From DATBMA01 sp036555105 (lineage in GTDB: Bacteria > Actinomycetota > Acidimicrobiia > Spongiisociales > ZC4RG35), in assembly GCA_036555105.1 (NCBI GenBank), contig DATBMA010000035.1:1-27445 (forward strand): DNA of 27,445 nucleotides. The letters run 5' to 3'. Under the pieces are notes generated by a model. It was given only the letters and a program-made list of their open reading frames with translations, searched no databases and was not told the origin of the DNA. How positions within the stretch are numbered: position 1 is the first letter of the stretch; every line of letters starts with the position of its first letter. Shown piece by piece: positions 1 to 8,019 of this stretch. The position numbers and the translations under genes were made by a program.

Positions 1-51
1 GGCGGGCTGTGCCGGCTGGGGGGCGGTGGGCTCGGTCGTCATCGGCACCAT
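1..51 (-). CDS. Possible 5' end of a gene running off the left edge
   Basis: Downstream of purB on the same strand, an open frame begins at an ATG at 51 (or the in-frame ATG at 42) and continues to the window edge without a stop. It reads as a short Pro/Thr/Ala-rich start. No Shine-Dalgarno is visible and another ATG in a different frame lies at 80, so both the gene and its start are uncertain. A further purine gene would fit the context, but nothing in these few codons shows it. Confidence 0.2.
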   Translation of the reverse strand, partial: MVPMTTEPTAPQPAQPA

Positions 52-93
52 GGTGGCGGATTGGGGGAGGTGCCGCCATGGCGGGGAGGGGGC

Positions 94-1389
94 CTAGAGA
101 TCCAGCTCCTCCAGCCGGTCGAACACGACCCCGGCGTTGACCAGGAAGCGCTCGGGGTCGAAGCAGGCCCCCAGCTGGTCTGGACCGAGCCCGGTGTCGG
201 GATCGGCGGCGAGATGGTCGTGGAGATTCCCTCCCTCTCGCCACACCGACTGGGCATGGAGCTGGACCACCCGGTAGGCGGCATCTCGCTCCATGCCGTT
301 GGCCACCATCGCCAACAGCACCGCCTGGCTGTAGACCAGACCGCGCGTGGCGTCGAGATTGGCGGCCATTCGCTCCGAGTCGACTTCCAGGCCGTCGACC
401 AGCTGCTTGAACCGCACAAGCATGTAATAGAGAGAAAGGGCGGCGTCGGGAAACACCACTCGCTCTGCCGACGAGTGGCTGATGTCGCGCTCGTGCCAGA
501 GGGCGACGTTCTCAAGGGCGGTGGTGGCATAGCCACGCAGGAGGCGAGCCAGGCCCACCATCCTTTCGGACACGATCGGGTTGCGCTTGTGTGGCATGGC
601 GGATGACCCCTTCTGCCCCGCCCCGAAGGGCTCCCGCAACTCACCAACCTCGCTCCGCTGCAGATGGCGGACCTCGGTGGCGAAGCGCTCGATAGAAGCG
701 CCGGTCAAGGCCGCCGCCTGCACCCATTCGGCATGCCGATCGCGGGCGGTCACCTGAGTCGAGGCAGGCTCGATTTCCAGCCCGAGCCGGGAGCAGACGT
801 GGGCTTCGACAGCCGGTGGCACATGGGCGTAGGTGCCGACCGCGCCACTGACCTTTCCCACCGCGATCGAGCGACGAGCCGCGGCCAGTCGCCGGTGGTC
901 GCGCTCCAGTTCGAATGCCCACCCGCACAGCTTCAGGCCGAATGTGGTCGGCTCGGCCCAGATCCCATGTGTGCGGCCCAACATCAATGTCTGCCTGTGC
1001 TCGAAGGCACGGCGCTTCACCGACCCGAATAGTGCGGCAAGGGCGGCCAGGAGAAGGTCGGTTGCCTCGACCATCTGCACCGCCGCGGCAGTGTCGAGCA
1101 CGTCTGACGAGGTGAGGCCGTAGTGCAGCCACTCCGACCCTTCACTCATTCGCTCGGCGACGAGGTCGACAAAAGCAGCGAGGTCGTGATCCGTTATACG
1201 TTCCCGCTCGGCCACTTCAGCGGCCGTCGGGAGCTCCGCCTCCCAGGCTGCCTTAGAGGCTGCAGCCGGGACCGCGCCGAGATCGGACCATGCCTCCAAG
1301 GAGAGAGCCTCCACCTTCCGCCAGATCTCGAGACGGTTTGACTCTTCCCACACCAGCGCCATCTCGGGAAGGGTGTAGCGCGCGATCAT
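94..1389 (-). CDS. purB: Adenylosuccinate lyase PurB
   Basis: This enzyme of the fumarase/aspartase superfamily cleaves SAICAR to AICAR and adenylosuccinate to AMP, each time releasing fumarate, in cytosolic purine synthesis. The 431-residue length is normal for the short bacterial form. Visible motifs are TSSDVLDT (about 93-100), GRTHG with the general-acid His141, and the family signature loop GSSAMPHKRNP at 261-271, which carries the catalytic serine (Ser263). The ATG at 1389 lies 16 nt after the stop of the BI-1-like gene, so the two are probably co-transcribed. Three further purine genes lie at 4528-7513 on the same strand but are separated from it by unrelated genes. Confidence 0.96.
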   Translation of the reverse strand: MIARYTLPEMALVWEESNRLEIWRKVEALSLEAWSDLGAVPAAASKAAWEAELPTAAEVAERERITDHDLAAFVDLVAERMSEGSEWLHYGLTSSDVLDTAAAVQMVEATDLLLAALAALFGSVKRRAFEHRQTLMLGRTHGIWAEPTTFGLKLCGWAFELERDHRRLAAARRSIAVGKVSGAVGTYAHVPPAVEAHVCSRLGLEIEPASTQVTARDRHAEWVQAAALTGASIERFATEVRHLQRSEVGELREPFGAGQKGSSAMPHKRNPIVSERMVGLARLLRGYATTALENVALWHERDISHSSAERVVFPDAALSLYYMLVRFKQLVDGLEVDSERMAANLDATRGLVYSQAVLLAMVANGMERDAAYRVVQLHAQSVWREGGNLHDHLAADPDTGLGPDQLGACFDPERFLVNAGVVFDRLEELDL

Positions 1390-1405
1390 GGAGCCGGGAG
1401 GGCCC

Positions 1406-2179
1406 TCAGCGTCTGCCCCGAGTCAGCGCCAGCAGCCTTAAAACCTCGAGGTAGAGCCAGACCAGGGTCACCATCAATCCGAAGGCGGCGTACCACTCGA
1501 GGCGCTTGGGGGCGCCTTCCTGGCTGCGGCGGGCGATCAGGTCGAAGTCGAGCAGCAGGTTGAAGGCGGCCAGGCCGACGACCAGGACGCTGAACCAAAT
1601 GCCGATCGAGGTGCTCTGTGCATAGAAGGGGACCCCGCCGGTGAAGAGCGACCAGAGCCAGCCGACCAGATAGACGAGGGCGATGCCGGCGGTGGCGATG
1701 ATGACCCCGGTTCGGAACCTGGGACCCACTTTCACCAGCCCGGTGGCGTAGGCAACCAGGGTCACAAGCATCACTCCCAGCGTGACGAGGACCGCTTGCT
1801 TGACGATGCCCTCCCAGGCGATCTCATAGATGGCGGAGATGGCACCCATGGCCGCTCCCTGCAGGCCCGAGTAGACCGCTCCCATCAGAGGCGCGATGCG
1901 AGGGACGAAGGTGGCGACCATCGCCGCTCCGAAGGCACCAAGCGAGACCCAGATCACCCAGCTCGGCCAGCGAACAGCTCCGCCTGGGAGCGGCGTCACC
2001 TGATTCCAACCCCAAGTGGCCGCCCCCAACAGCACGACCAGGTAGAGCATGGCCTTGGCGGCGGTGCCACTCACCGTCATCGTCTCCTCCACCGTCCCGC
2101 TGACGGAGCCGAAAACCCGCGAGTTCAACGCCGGGTTGCGGGACCGAAGAGCTGGATTCGGGGCCGATGCAGTGGTCAC
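1406..2179 (-). CDS. Bax inhibitor-1/YccA family membrane protein
   Basis: This is a polytopic inner-membrane protein of 257 residues with about seven hydrophobic segments. An N-terminal tail rich in NPAL/NSR motifs precedes the first segment near residues 42-57. Segments typical of the actinobacterial branch are MGAVYSGLQGAAMGAISAIYE in the middle and LDFDLIARRSQEGAPKRLEW before the last helix; the Asp residues of that late loop are a family hallmark. The family includes pH-sensitive calcium-leak channels, but the role in actinobacteria is unknown. The start is a GTG with AGGAGG just upstream (2182-2187), though the spacing is short. The gene is followed closely by purB and is divergent from the AlkX-like gene 64 bp away. 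Confidence 0.88.
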   Translation of the reverse strand: MTTASAPNPALRSRNPALNSRVFGSVSGTVEETMTVSGTAAKAMLYLVVLLGAATWGWNQVTPLPGGAVRWPSWVIWVSLGAFGAAMVATFVPRIAPLMGAVYSGLQGAAMGAISAIYEIAWEGIVKQAVLVTLGVMLVTLVAYATGLVKVGPRFRTGVIIATAGIALVYLVGWLWSLFTGGVPFYAQSTSIGIWFSVLVVGLAAFNLLLDFDLIARRSQEGAPKRLEWYAAFGLMVTLVWLYLEVLRLLALTRGRR

Positions 2180-2243
2180 TGTCCTCCTGAGCCGGGTGGC
2201 GTCGAGTCTACGTGACGACCTGACTCGCTAACTTTGCGCCCCC

Positions 2244-3431
2244 TTGGCCCGTTACACCATCCAGCAAGCGCGTCGAATCGCGCTCGCCGCCCAAGGCTTC
2301 GCCGAGCCTCGCCCGCCCGGCCGCATCGACATGCGCCACCTCCGCAAAGTCGTCGACCGGGTCGGCGTCGTCCAGATCGACTCGGTCAACATCGTCGCTC
2401 GCGCCCACTTCCTCCCCTTCTTCGCCCGCTTGGGTAGCTACCCCATGGAGCTGGCCGATCGGATCGGCTGGGGTAGCGGGGAGATGGCCGAATACTGGGC
2501 GCACGAGGCCGCCCTCTTCCCGGTGTCGGATTGGCCGTTGTTTCGCCATCGGATGGAGTCGGCCTGGAACCACTGGCCCTCGATGGGGAGGTGGAGCGCC
2601 TCCAATCAGGACCTTCTCAAAGCGGTGCTCAGCGAGGTGAGGGAGCGCGGGCCGCTGCGGCCTTCTGACCTCGAGCAGCACGCCAACAATCGAAGGGGTG
2701 CCTGGTGGAACTGGTCGGACGCCAAGGCAGCGCTCGAGGCGCTCTTCTTCACCGGCAGGGTGACCGTGGCGGATCGGGTCAACTTCCAACGGTATTACGA
2801 CCTTTCCGAGCGAGTCCTGTCTTCCGATGTGGTCGAAGCCAGGGTCGGCACAGAAGAGGCGCATCGTCTACTGATGCGCAAAGCGCTGCGATCTCACGGG
2901 ATCGGGACGATGGCCGACCTGGCCGACTACTACAGGATGAGAAAGGAACCTTCGAACAAGGCTCTGGCAGAGTTGGTGGCAGTGGGGGAGGCGGAAGAGG
3001 TTGAAGTCGACGGCTGGAAGGGGCCGGTCTACAAGGACCCAGCCGCCCGCGTGCCGAGGTCGATCAGAGGTACGGCCTTCCTTTGCCCCTTCGACCCACT
3101 GGTCTGGCATCGGGATCGCACCGAGCGCCTCTTCGACTTCCACTACCGGATCGAGATCTACACGCCGCCGCCGAAACGGGTCTACGGCTACTACGTGTTC
3201 CCGGTCATGCACGATGGAGAGCTGGTTGGCAGGCTCGACCTCAAAGGAGATCGTCAGCAGGGAAAGCTGCTGGTGCGAGGCTCCTATATGGAGGAAGGCC
3301 AGGATGCCGGACGGATCTCGCCGCCCATCGCCGCCGAACTGGGAACGATGGCGGCCTGGTTGGGTCTTGCTGACGTGGTGGTCGAGAAGAGGGGAAACCT
3401 GGCGGCGGGGCTGCGAAAGGCGGTGGGCTAG
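2244..3431 (+). CDS. YcaQ/AlkX-type DNA glycosylase (winged-helix family)
   Basis: This 395-residue protein belongs to the HTH_42/AlkZ-like DNA glycosylase family, whose members excise alkylated bases or unhook interstrand crosslinks. The catalytic segment is visible as VVQIDSVNIVARAH, with Gln44-Ile45-Asp46. This is the Q-phi-D form of E. coli AlkX (YcaQ) rather than the Q-phi-Q form of Streptomyces AlkZ. That points to a broad-specificity crosslink-repair enzyme, which is an inference from the family. The start is TTG at 2244, without a Shine-Dalgarno; a TAACTT box ends 9 nt upstream. The gene converges on the DUF2652 gene, and the two stop codons share a palindromic CTAG (3428-3431). Confidence 0.88.
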   Translation: MARYTIQQARRIALAAQGFAEPRPPGRIDMRHLRKVVDRVGVVQIDSVNIVARAHFLPFFARLGSYPMELADRIGWGSGEMAEYWAHEAALFPVSDWPLFRHRMESAWNHWPSMGRWSASNQDLLKAVLSEVRERGPLRPSDLEQHANNRRGAWWNWSDAKAALEALFFTGRVTVADRVNFQRYYDLSERVLSSDVVEARVGTEEAHRLLMRKALRSHGIGTMADLADYYRMRKEPSNKALAELVAVGEAEEVEVDGWKGPVYKDPAARVPRSIRGTAFLCPFDPLVWHRDRTERLFDFHYRIEIYTPPPKRVYGYYVFPVMHDGELVGRLDLKGDRQQGKLLVRGSYMEEGQDAGRISPPIAAELGTMAAWLGLADVVVEKRGNLAAGLRKAVG

Positions 3432-4531
3432 ACCTTCACCCTCGCCAGGTAGTCGGCTTCGATCCGCTCCTTGAAGTTGCGACTGTCTTCCATCATCTTG
3501 TCCCGCTGCGCGCCGAATCCCTTCTTGGCCAAGGCGGCCTGGATCTTGGGGCCGGTCAGGCGGCCGAATCGCACCGTCATCCGGGTCCCGTCCTCGGTCG
3601 GCGCGAGTTCGTATATCGAATAGAGCTTCACAGTGGCACCCATCACTTTGACGCTGTCGTGAGTGACCATGCGTTCGAAAGGACGCCACTCCACCACCTC
3701 TTGAGGAACCTCTCCGCCGCCGTGATAGCAATGGAACACCGTCCCTTCAGCGACCCTGCCTGCCGACTTCTTCGAGACCGCGGCTGAGTCGGCGGCCATG
3801 AAGGTCTTGCGAAACTCGGGATCGGTCAGATAGCTCCATACGGTCTCGGGGGGGAGCCCGAACTCAGTGCTCTCTTCCATGAGGATCTCCTTGGCAGCGA
3901 GGTTGATCAGGTTCTCCTTCCTGCTCGCCTCCCACGCATGCCGCATGTCTTCGATCCAGATTTCGACTTCCCCCACGTCCTCGTAGTGCAGACGATGGGA
4001 GCGCATGCCTTCGACCAACTCCCTCCCCATCTGCTCGATGGCGGCACCGGTGTAGGCCGTGTAGGCGGCGATACCGGTTGCCTCCTTGATGTCGTTCTTG
4101 AGCAGCCGGTGGGCGAGGATGACAGTCGGCCCGAACAGCTCCTGTCGGTCGCCCACCTGCTGGAGGGCGAACTCGCCGTGGTGAACGAAGAATTTGAGGT
4201 CGAGGTTCGAGATGTTGGTGCAGGCGTTGCATTTGCACGTGTTGTTGAGAACCATTCGCTCGATTGCCCGCCGGAACCCGACGTAACACTCCTCGATCAT
4301 CTCGATCAGGGTCTGGCCGCCGAGGATGGCGCTCTCCATCCCGTAGCTGAGGACGGCGTCGCCCTCCAGTTTGGAGACCTGGAGCGGCGGCTTCGTCCCA
4401 GCCACCACCTTCTCCAACAGGTCGCTCATGATGTCGCGGGCGTGCTCCAGCTCGGAGGTGGTGAGGAACATCGTGTAGCCGGAGACGTCGGCCAGCAGGA
4501 TGTATCCGCTCGGCGCGAGAGAGCCCGTCAT
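3428..4531 (-). CDS. DUF2652 (cyclase-like) and SRPBCC two-domain protein
   Basis: This 367-residue cytosolic protein has two parts. Residues 1-190 match the DUF2652 type, which resembles a class III nucleotidyl cyclase fold: ILLADVSGYTMFL carries Asp15 in the metal-site position, and KLEGDAVLSY (54-63) resembles the cyclase GD hairpin. A Cys cluster, Cys99-x-Cys101-x-x-Cys104, sits in between and could bind a metal. Residues from about 205 to 345 look like a SRPBCC/START-type ligand pocket. Cyclase activity is not established because a full set of catalytic residues is not evident. The start ATG overlaps the purE stop in ATGA (4528-4531), so it is the last gene of the purA-purD-purE operon. 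No link to purine synthesis is known to me. Confidence 0.75.
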   Translation of the reverse strand: MTGSLAPSGYILLADVSGYTMFLTTSELEHARDIMSDLLEKVVAGTKPPLQVSKLEGDAVLSYGMESAILGGQTLIEMIEECYVGFRRAIERMVLNNTCKCNACTNISNLDLKFFVHHGEFALQQVGDRQELFGPTVILAHRLLKNDIKEATGIAAYTAYTGAAIEQMGRELVEGMRSHRLHYEDVGEVEIWIEDMRHAWEASRKENLINLAAKEILMEESTEFGLPPETVWSYLTDPEFRKTFMAADSAAVSKKSAGRVAEGTVFHCYHGGGEVPQEVVEWRPFERMVTHDSVKVMGATVKLYSIYELAPTEDGTRMTVRFGRLTGPKIQAALAKKGFGAQRDKMMEDSRNFKERIEADYLARVKV

Positions 4532-4989
4532 GCGTTGAGGGTCTCCACCGCCAGGCGCTTGCGGTAGGCAACCAGCTTCTCACGGAGGTCCGGGTCGGAC
4601 ACCGCCATGATCTCGACGGCCAGCAAGGCAGCGTTGGTGGCGCCGTCGATGGCAACTGTCGCCACCGGTACCCCGGTCGGCATCTGGGCCGTTGCGAGCA
4701 ATGAGTCGAGCCCGTCGAGCGAGGCAGACAGGGGGACGCCGATGACGGGCAGCACGGTCTTGGCCGCCATGACCCCTGCCAGGTGGGCGGCCTTCCCGGC
4801 TCCGGCGATGATGACCGAGAAGCCGGAGGCCTCGGCGGCCGCAGCGAAGGCGAATGCCTCATCAGGCGTCTTGTGGGCCGAGAGGACCCGCATCTCGTGA
4901 GGCACGCCGAACGAGTCGAGGGTCTCTGCCGCCTTCGACATGACCTGCCGATCCGATCCAGAGCCCATCAGGATCGCCACTTTGCTCAC
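4528..4989 (-). CDS. purE: N5-carboxyaminoimidazole ribonucleotide mutase PurE
   Basis: Class I PurE moves the carboxylate of N5-CAIR to give CAIR in de novo purine synthesis. The 153-residue length is typical of the octameric bacterial enzyme. Motifs seen are MGSGSD (8-13) for phosphate binding, SAHKTPDE with the catalytic His39, and GAGKAAHLAG with His69. Two family positions differ from the usual text: AHKTP where AHRTP is common, and HLAG where HLPG is common. Both are conservative and activity is still expected. The start is GTG at 4989, overlapping the purD stop in GTGA. The partner purK is not in the window. Confidence 0.95.
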   Translation of the reverse strand: MSKVAILMGSGSDRQVMSKAAETLDSFGVPHEMRVLSAHKTPDEAFAFAAAAEASGFSVIIAGAGKAAHLAGVMAAKTVLPVIGVPLSASLDGLDSLLATAQMPTGVPVATVAIDGATNAALLAVEIMAVSDPDLREKLVAYRKRLAVETLNA

Positions 4990-6242
4990 GAGGGCCCTCC
5001 GATACCGATGTCACGGCGGTATTGCATGCCGGCGAATTCGATCCGCCCGGCGGCAGCGTAGGCCCGCTGACGGGCGGTGGACAGATCAGGCCCCACTCCC
5101 ACCACGTTGAGGACGCGGCCCCCTGCCGTCACCAGCCCGTCCGGCGCCGGGGCCGTCCCGGACTGGAAGACCATGGCGTCTTGCACATGTGTGAGGCCGC
5201 CGATCTCATCCCCGGAGCGGGGGGTGCCGGGGTAGCCCGCGGCTGCCAGCACCACGTCCACCGCCGTATCCCCTGACCACTTGAGGTCGACGTCCTCGAT
5301 GTCGCCGCCGGCGGCGGCGGTCAGGCTCGCAGCCAGGTCCGCCTCCAGGAGGGGCATCAGGACCTGGGTCTCGGGATCACCCAGACGGCAGTTGAACTCG
5401 AGAACTTGGGGACCGGTCTCGGTCAGCACCAGTCCTGCGTAGAGGAAGCCGGTGTACCAACAGCCGATCTCGGCCATCGCGTCGAGCATCGGCTCGAAGA
5501 TCAGCTCGCTCAGGTCGCCGGCGGGCAGGCCGGGGAGGTCGACGGGCGCATACGCCCCCATCCCTCCGGTGTTGGGGCCGCGGTCCCCGTCGTCGAGGCG
5601 CTTGTAGTCGCGGGCGTAGGGGAAGAGGACCGCCTCCCCTCGGGCGCAGATCGCCATCGCCGAGACCTCGGGGCCGGCCAGGTAATCCTCGATGACGACG
5701 GTGGCTCCCACCTCCCCGAACCTGCCTCCGCAGCACGCGACCGCCCAGGCCTGGGCATCAGCGAGGTCGTCCGTGACGAGGACACCCTTGCCGGCGGCCA
5801 GGCCATCGGCTTTGACGACATAGGGGGCGGGCCGGCTCGACAGGAAGGCGCCGGCCGCCACGGGATCGGTGAAGGAGCGGGAGCCGGCGGTGGGCACACC
5901 GGCGCCCGCCATCACCTCCTTGGCAAATGACTTGGATGACTCGAGACGGGCGGCGGCCCTGGTGGGGCCGAAAGCGAGGATGTCGTTGGCCTGAAGGGCG
6001 TCGACCACTCCCGCTGCCAGTGGCGCTTCGGGCCCGATCACGACCAGATCGGCCCCGGCCTCCCGGCAGGCTCTGGCAACGCCCATCGGATCATCTGGAG
6101 ATATGCCATCAATTGTCGGTCCGAGTAGGGCCAGGCCTGGGTTCCCCGGGAGCGAGAACAACTCGTCGACCGAGGGATCCGACGCCAGCTTCCAACCGAG
6201 GGCGTGCTCCCGGCCCCCGCTACCCACCAGTACCACCCTCAT
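4986..6242 (-). CDS. purD: Phosphoribosylamine-glycine ligase PurD
   Basis: This ATP-grasp enzyme joins glycine to phosphoribosylamine to form GAR, the second step of purine synthesis. The 418-residue protein has the N-terminal signature VLVGSGGREHALGWKL, the ATP-grasp lysine region KADGLAAGKG (144-153), GPNTGGMGAYAP (222-233) and the metal-site segment EFNCRLGDPETQ (282-293). The frame stays open far upstream into purA, but the family begins at MRVVLVGSGG. That ATG overlaps the purA stop in ATGA (6239-6242), so I place the start at 6242. Translational coupling on both sides places it firmly in the purA-purD-purE operon. Confidence 0.96.
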   Translation of the reverse strand: MRVVLVGSGGREHALGWKLASDPSVDELFSLPGNPGLALLGPTIDGISPDDPMGVARACREAGADLVVIGPEAPLAAGVVDALQANDILAFGPTRAAARLESSKSFAKEVMAGAGVPTAGSRSFTDPVAAGAFLSSRPAPYVVKADGLAAGKGVLVTDDLADAQAWAVACCGGRFGEVGATVVIEDYLAGPEVSAMAICARGEAVLFPYARDYKRLDDGDRGPNTGGMGAYAPVDLPGLPAGDLSELIFEPMLDAMAEIGCWYTGFLYAGLVLTETGPQVLEFNCRLGDPETQVLMPLLEADLAASLTAAAGGDIEDVDLKWSGDTAVDVVLAAAGYPGTPRSGDEIGGLTHVQDAMVFQSGTAPAPDGLVTAGGRVLNVVGVGPDLSTARQRAYAAAGRIEFAGMQYRRDIGIGGPS

Positions 6243-7513
6243 TCGCGGGCGATCAGCCTGCTGCGCTCCGGACCAACGGAGATCCAACCCACCGGCACCT
6301 GGGCCTGCTCCTCGATGTACTCGATGTAGGCCTGCGCTTCCTTGGGGAGATCTGCGAACGACCGCACTTCGGAGATGTCGCTTCCCCACCCGGCCAGGTC
6401 CCGATACACCGGGCGGCACTCGTAGAGCACCCGCTGCTGGCGGGGGAATTCGGTGAAGATCTCGCCGTCGAACTCGTATGCCTCGGCTGCCCGCAGCTGC
6501 TCGAAGGCCGAGAGGATGTCGAGCTTGGTGATGAACAGCTGGCTGATCGAGTTGACTCTGACGGCGTAGCGCAATGCCACAAGGTCGAGCCAGCCGCAAC
6601 GGCGGCGGCGGCCGGTGACGGTCCCGAACTCGCCGCCCAACTCGACCATCCGGTCGCCCACCGCGTCGGCGAGCTCGGTGGGGAATGGCCCGGTGCCCAC
6701 GCGGGAGATATAGGCCTTGGCCACCCCCACCACCTCGTTGATCTCTCTTGGACCCACCCCGCTTCCGACCAGTGCCCCTCCAGCAGTCGGGTTCGACGAC
6801 GTGACGAAGGGGTAGGTGCCGTGGTCGATGTCGAGCAAGGTGCCCTGGGCGCCCTCGAACAGAACCTGCTTGCCCTGGCGGAGCCCCTCCCAGATGAGCA
6901 GGGCGGTGTCGGTCACAAAGGGGAGCAGCCGCTCGGCGTAGGCCAGGTACTCGGCCGAGATCGCGTCAGCGCTCATCGGCAGCTGGTTGTAGACCCGGCT
7001 GAGGATCTGGTTCTTGTAGTCGAGGGCAGTCTCGACCTTCTCATGGAAGATCTTCGGGTCGTACAGATCCTGTACCCGGATCCCGGCCCGCCCGTACTTG
7101 TCGGTATAGGCGGGGCCGATCCCACGCTTGGTTGTGCCGATCTGGTTTTGGCCGAGGTGCCGCTCGATCATGGCGTCGAGCTTTCGGTGATAGGGCATGA
7201 TCAGGTGGGCATTCGATGAGATCCGGAGCCGCGATGGGTCGATCCCGCGCGCCGTAAGCATGTCGATCTCCGCCAGCAGGACCTTGGGATCGATCACGCA
7301 GCCGGAGGCGATCACCGGCGTGCAATCCGGGTACATCACCCCGGAGGGGACCAGGGACAGCGCGAAGCGGTCCTGGCCGGTGATGATCGTGTGACCGGCG
7401 TTGTTGCCACCTTGGTAGCGGACCACGAAGTCAGCGGACTTGGCGAAGTAGTCGGTGACCCTGCCCTTACCCTCGTCGCCCCATTGGGCGCCGATGACGA
7501 TGGTTGCAGGCAT
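6239..7513 (-). CDS. purA: Adenylosuccinate synthetase PurA
   Basis: This GTP-dependent enzyme condenses IMP and aspartate to adenylosuccinate, the first committed step to AMP. The protein has 424 residues, normal for bacteria. WGDEGKGR (11-18) holds the catalytic Asp13 and GGNNAGHT holds His41; both numbers match the E. coli enzyme. GTTKRGIGPAY, the GPFPTEL segment and the C-terminal VGWISVGPERSRLI are also present. It is the first gene of purA-purD-purE-DUF2652. There is no Shine-Dalgarno before the ATG, but TACCCT ends 8 nt upstream, which suggests a leaderless mRNA. The four-helix-bundle cassette lies immediately upstream, 78 nt away, and may have displaced the original upstream control region. 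Confidence 0.97.
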   Translation of the reverse strand: MPATIVIGAQWGDEGKGRVTDYFAKSADFVVRYQGGNNAGHTIITGQDRFALSLVPSGVMYPDCTPVIASGCVIDPKVLLAEIDMLTARGIDPSRLRISSNAHLIMPYHRKLDAMIERHLGQNQIGTTKRGIGPAYTDKYGRAGIRVQDLYDPKIFHEKVETALDYKNQILSRVYNQLPMSADAISAEYLAYAERLLPFVTDTALLIWEGLRQGKQVLFEGAQGTLLDIDHGTYPFVTSSNPTAGGALVGSGVGPREINEVVGVAKAYISRVGTGPFPTELADAVGDRMVELGGEFGTVTGRRRRCGWLDLVALRYAVRVNSISQLFITKLDILSAFEQLRAAEAYEFDGEIFTEFPRQQRVLYECRPVYRDLAGWGSDISEVRSFADLPKEAQAYIEYIEEQAQVPVGWISVGPERSRLIARE

Positions 7514-7521
7514 TGCTTAGG

Positions 7522-7527
7522 AGGGTA
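7522..7527 (-). promoter_or_regulatory. Putative -10 box for a leaderless purA transcript
   Basis: TACCCT fits the TANNNT form of an actinobacterial -10 element and ends 8 nt before the purA ATG. The upstream region lacks a Shine-Dalgarno. The hexamer 17 nt further upstream (GTCGCG) is not a good -35 box, so the call rests mainly on position. Confidence 0.3.
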
Positions 7528-7549
7528 ACGACGGGACCCCGTGGCGCGA

Positions 7550-7587
7550 CGAAGTATGAAGTATCGAAGTACAAAGTACAAAGACTG
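7550..7587. repeat. Left inverted repeat of the four-helix-bundle cassette
   Basis: This stretch is AT-richer than its surroundings and is built of tandem GAAGTAT/GAAGTAC/AAGTACA units. The core AAGTATCGAAGTACAAAG, followed by ACTG, is matched in inverted orientation by the repeat at 7986-8013 on the other side of the four-helix-bundle gene. The two differ by one base and one 7-nt unit (TACAAAG). It lies between the end of the four-helix-bundle gene and the purA start. Confidence 0.65.
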
Positions 7588-7591
7588 ATCC

Positions 7592-7945
7592 TCAGACGTC
7601 GAGGGACTTCATCAACGAAACGATTAGGCGTCTCACCTCGATGACTCTGGCCTCTAGCTCTCCGATCAGACTCGGATCTGCCAGTCGCAGTCGTCCGGCC
7701 AGGACCAGGTGGGAGCTCAGTTCGGTGGCGGATCCCAAAGCATTGCTCAGGAACTGGCGGAACTCCCCCGGTGTTCGCCGCCCGGATCCCTCGGCGATGT
7801 TGGCAGGCACCGAGGAGGCTGCCTGCCGAGTCTGTCTGATGAGTCCGAACTTCTCACTCGTTGGGAAGGCTGTCGTGCAGCTATAGACCTCCTCCGCCAA
7901 GTCGATCGCACGCTTCCATGCCGTGAGCCTCGTGAAGTCGTGCAC
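7592..7945 (-). CDS. Four-helix bundle protein (23S rRNA IVS-encoded / Avd-like family)
   Basis: This 117-residue protein has the standard family opening HDFTRLTAWKRAIDLAEEVY, the middle motif QTRQAASSVPANIAEGSGR and the helical tail ELEARVIEVRRLIVSLMKSL. The family is found as ORFs inside 23S rRNA intervening sequences, as the Avd accessory protein of diversity-generating retroelements, and very often alone. No reverse transcriptase or rRNA is present here, so this is a solitary copy of unknown function. I start at GTG 7945 because the family motif begins there; the frame is open further upstream into the repeats and the glnA control region. No Shine-Dalgarno is visible. The gene lies between inverted repeats at 7550-7587 and 7986-8013, which suggests it arrived as a unit. 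Confidence 0.85.
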   Translation of the reverse strand: MHDFTRLTAWKRAIDLAEEVYSCTTAFPTSEKFGLIRQTRQAASSVPANIAEGSGRRTPGEFRQFLSNALGSATELSSHLVLAGRLRLADPSLIGELEARVIEVRRLIVSLMKSLDV

Positions 7946-7985
7946 ACGTCGGTCGTACCGTGTCGCGTACCCGGATAACAGGGTC

Positions 7986-8013
7986 CTGTCTTTGTACTCG
8001 ATACTTTGTACTT
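7986..8013. repeat. Right inverted repeat of the four-helix-bundle cassette
   Basis: Read on the minus strand this is AAGTACAAAGTATCGAGTAC followed by AAAGACAG. It matches the inward-facing left repeat, AAGTATCGAAGTAC...AAAGACTG. Together with 7550-7587 it frames the four-helix-bundle gene. I see no transposase, so if this is a mobile unit it is non-autonomous. Confidence 0.65.
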
Positions 8014-8019
8014 GGCACT

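Noticed and set aside
6243..6599. N-terminal extension of purD
   Set aside because: The frame is open by chance inside purA; the conserved PurD start and the ATGA overlap fix the start at 6242.
5927..7219. Plus-strand ORF of 430 codons
   Set aside because: It is antisense to purA and purD, both unmistakable; its sequence resembles no protein family.
7550..8013. Diversity-generating retroelement or rRNA intervening sequence
   Set aside because: The four-helix-bundle protein belongs to the Avd/IVS family, but there is no reverse transcriptase, no template/variable repeat and no rRNA in the window.
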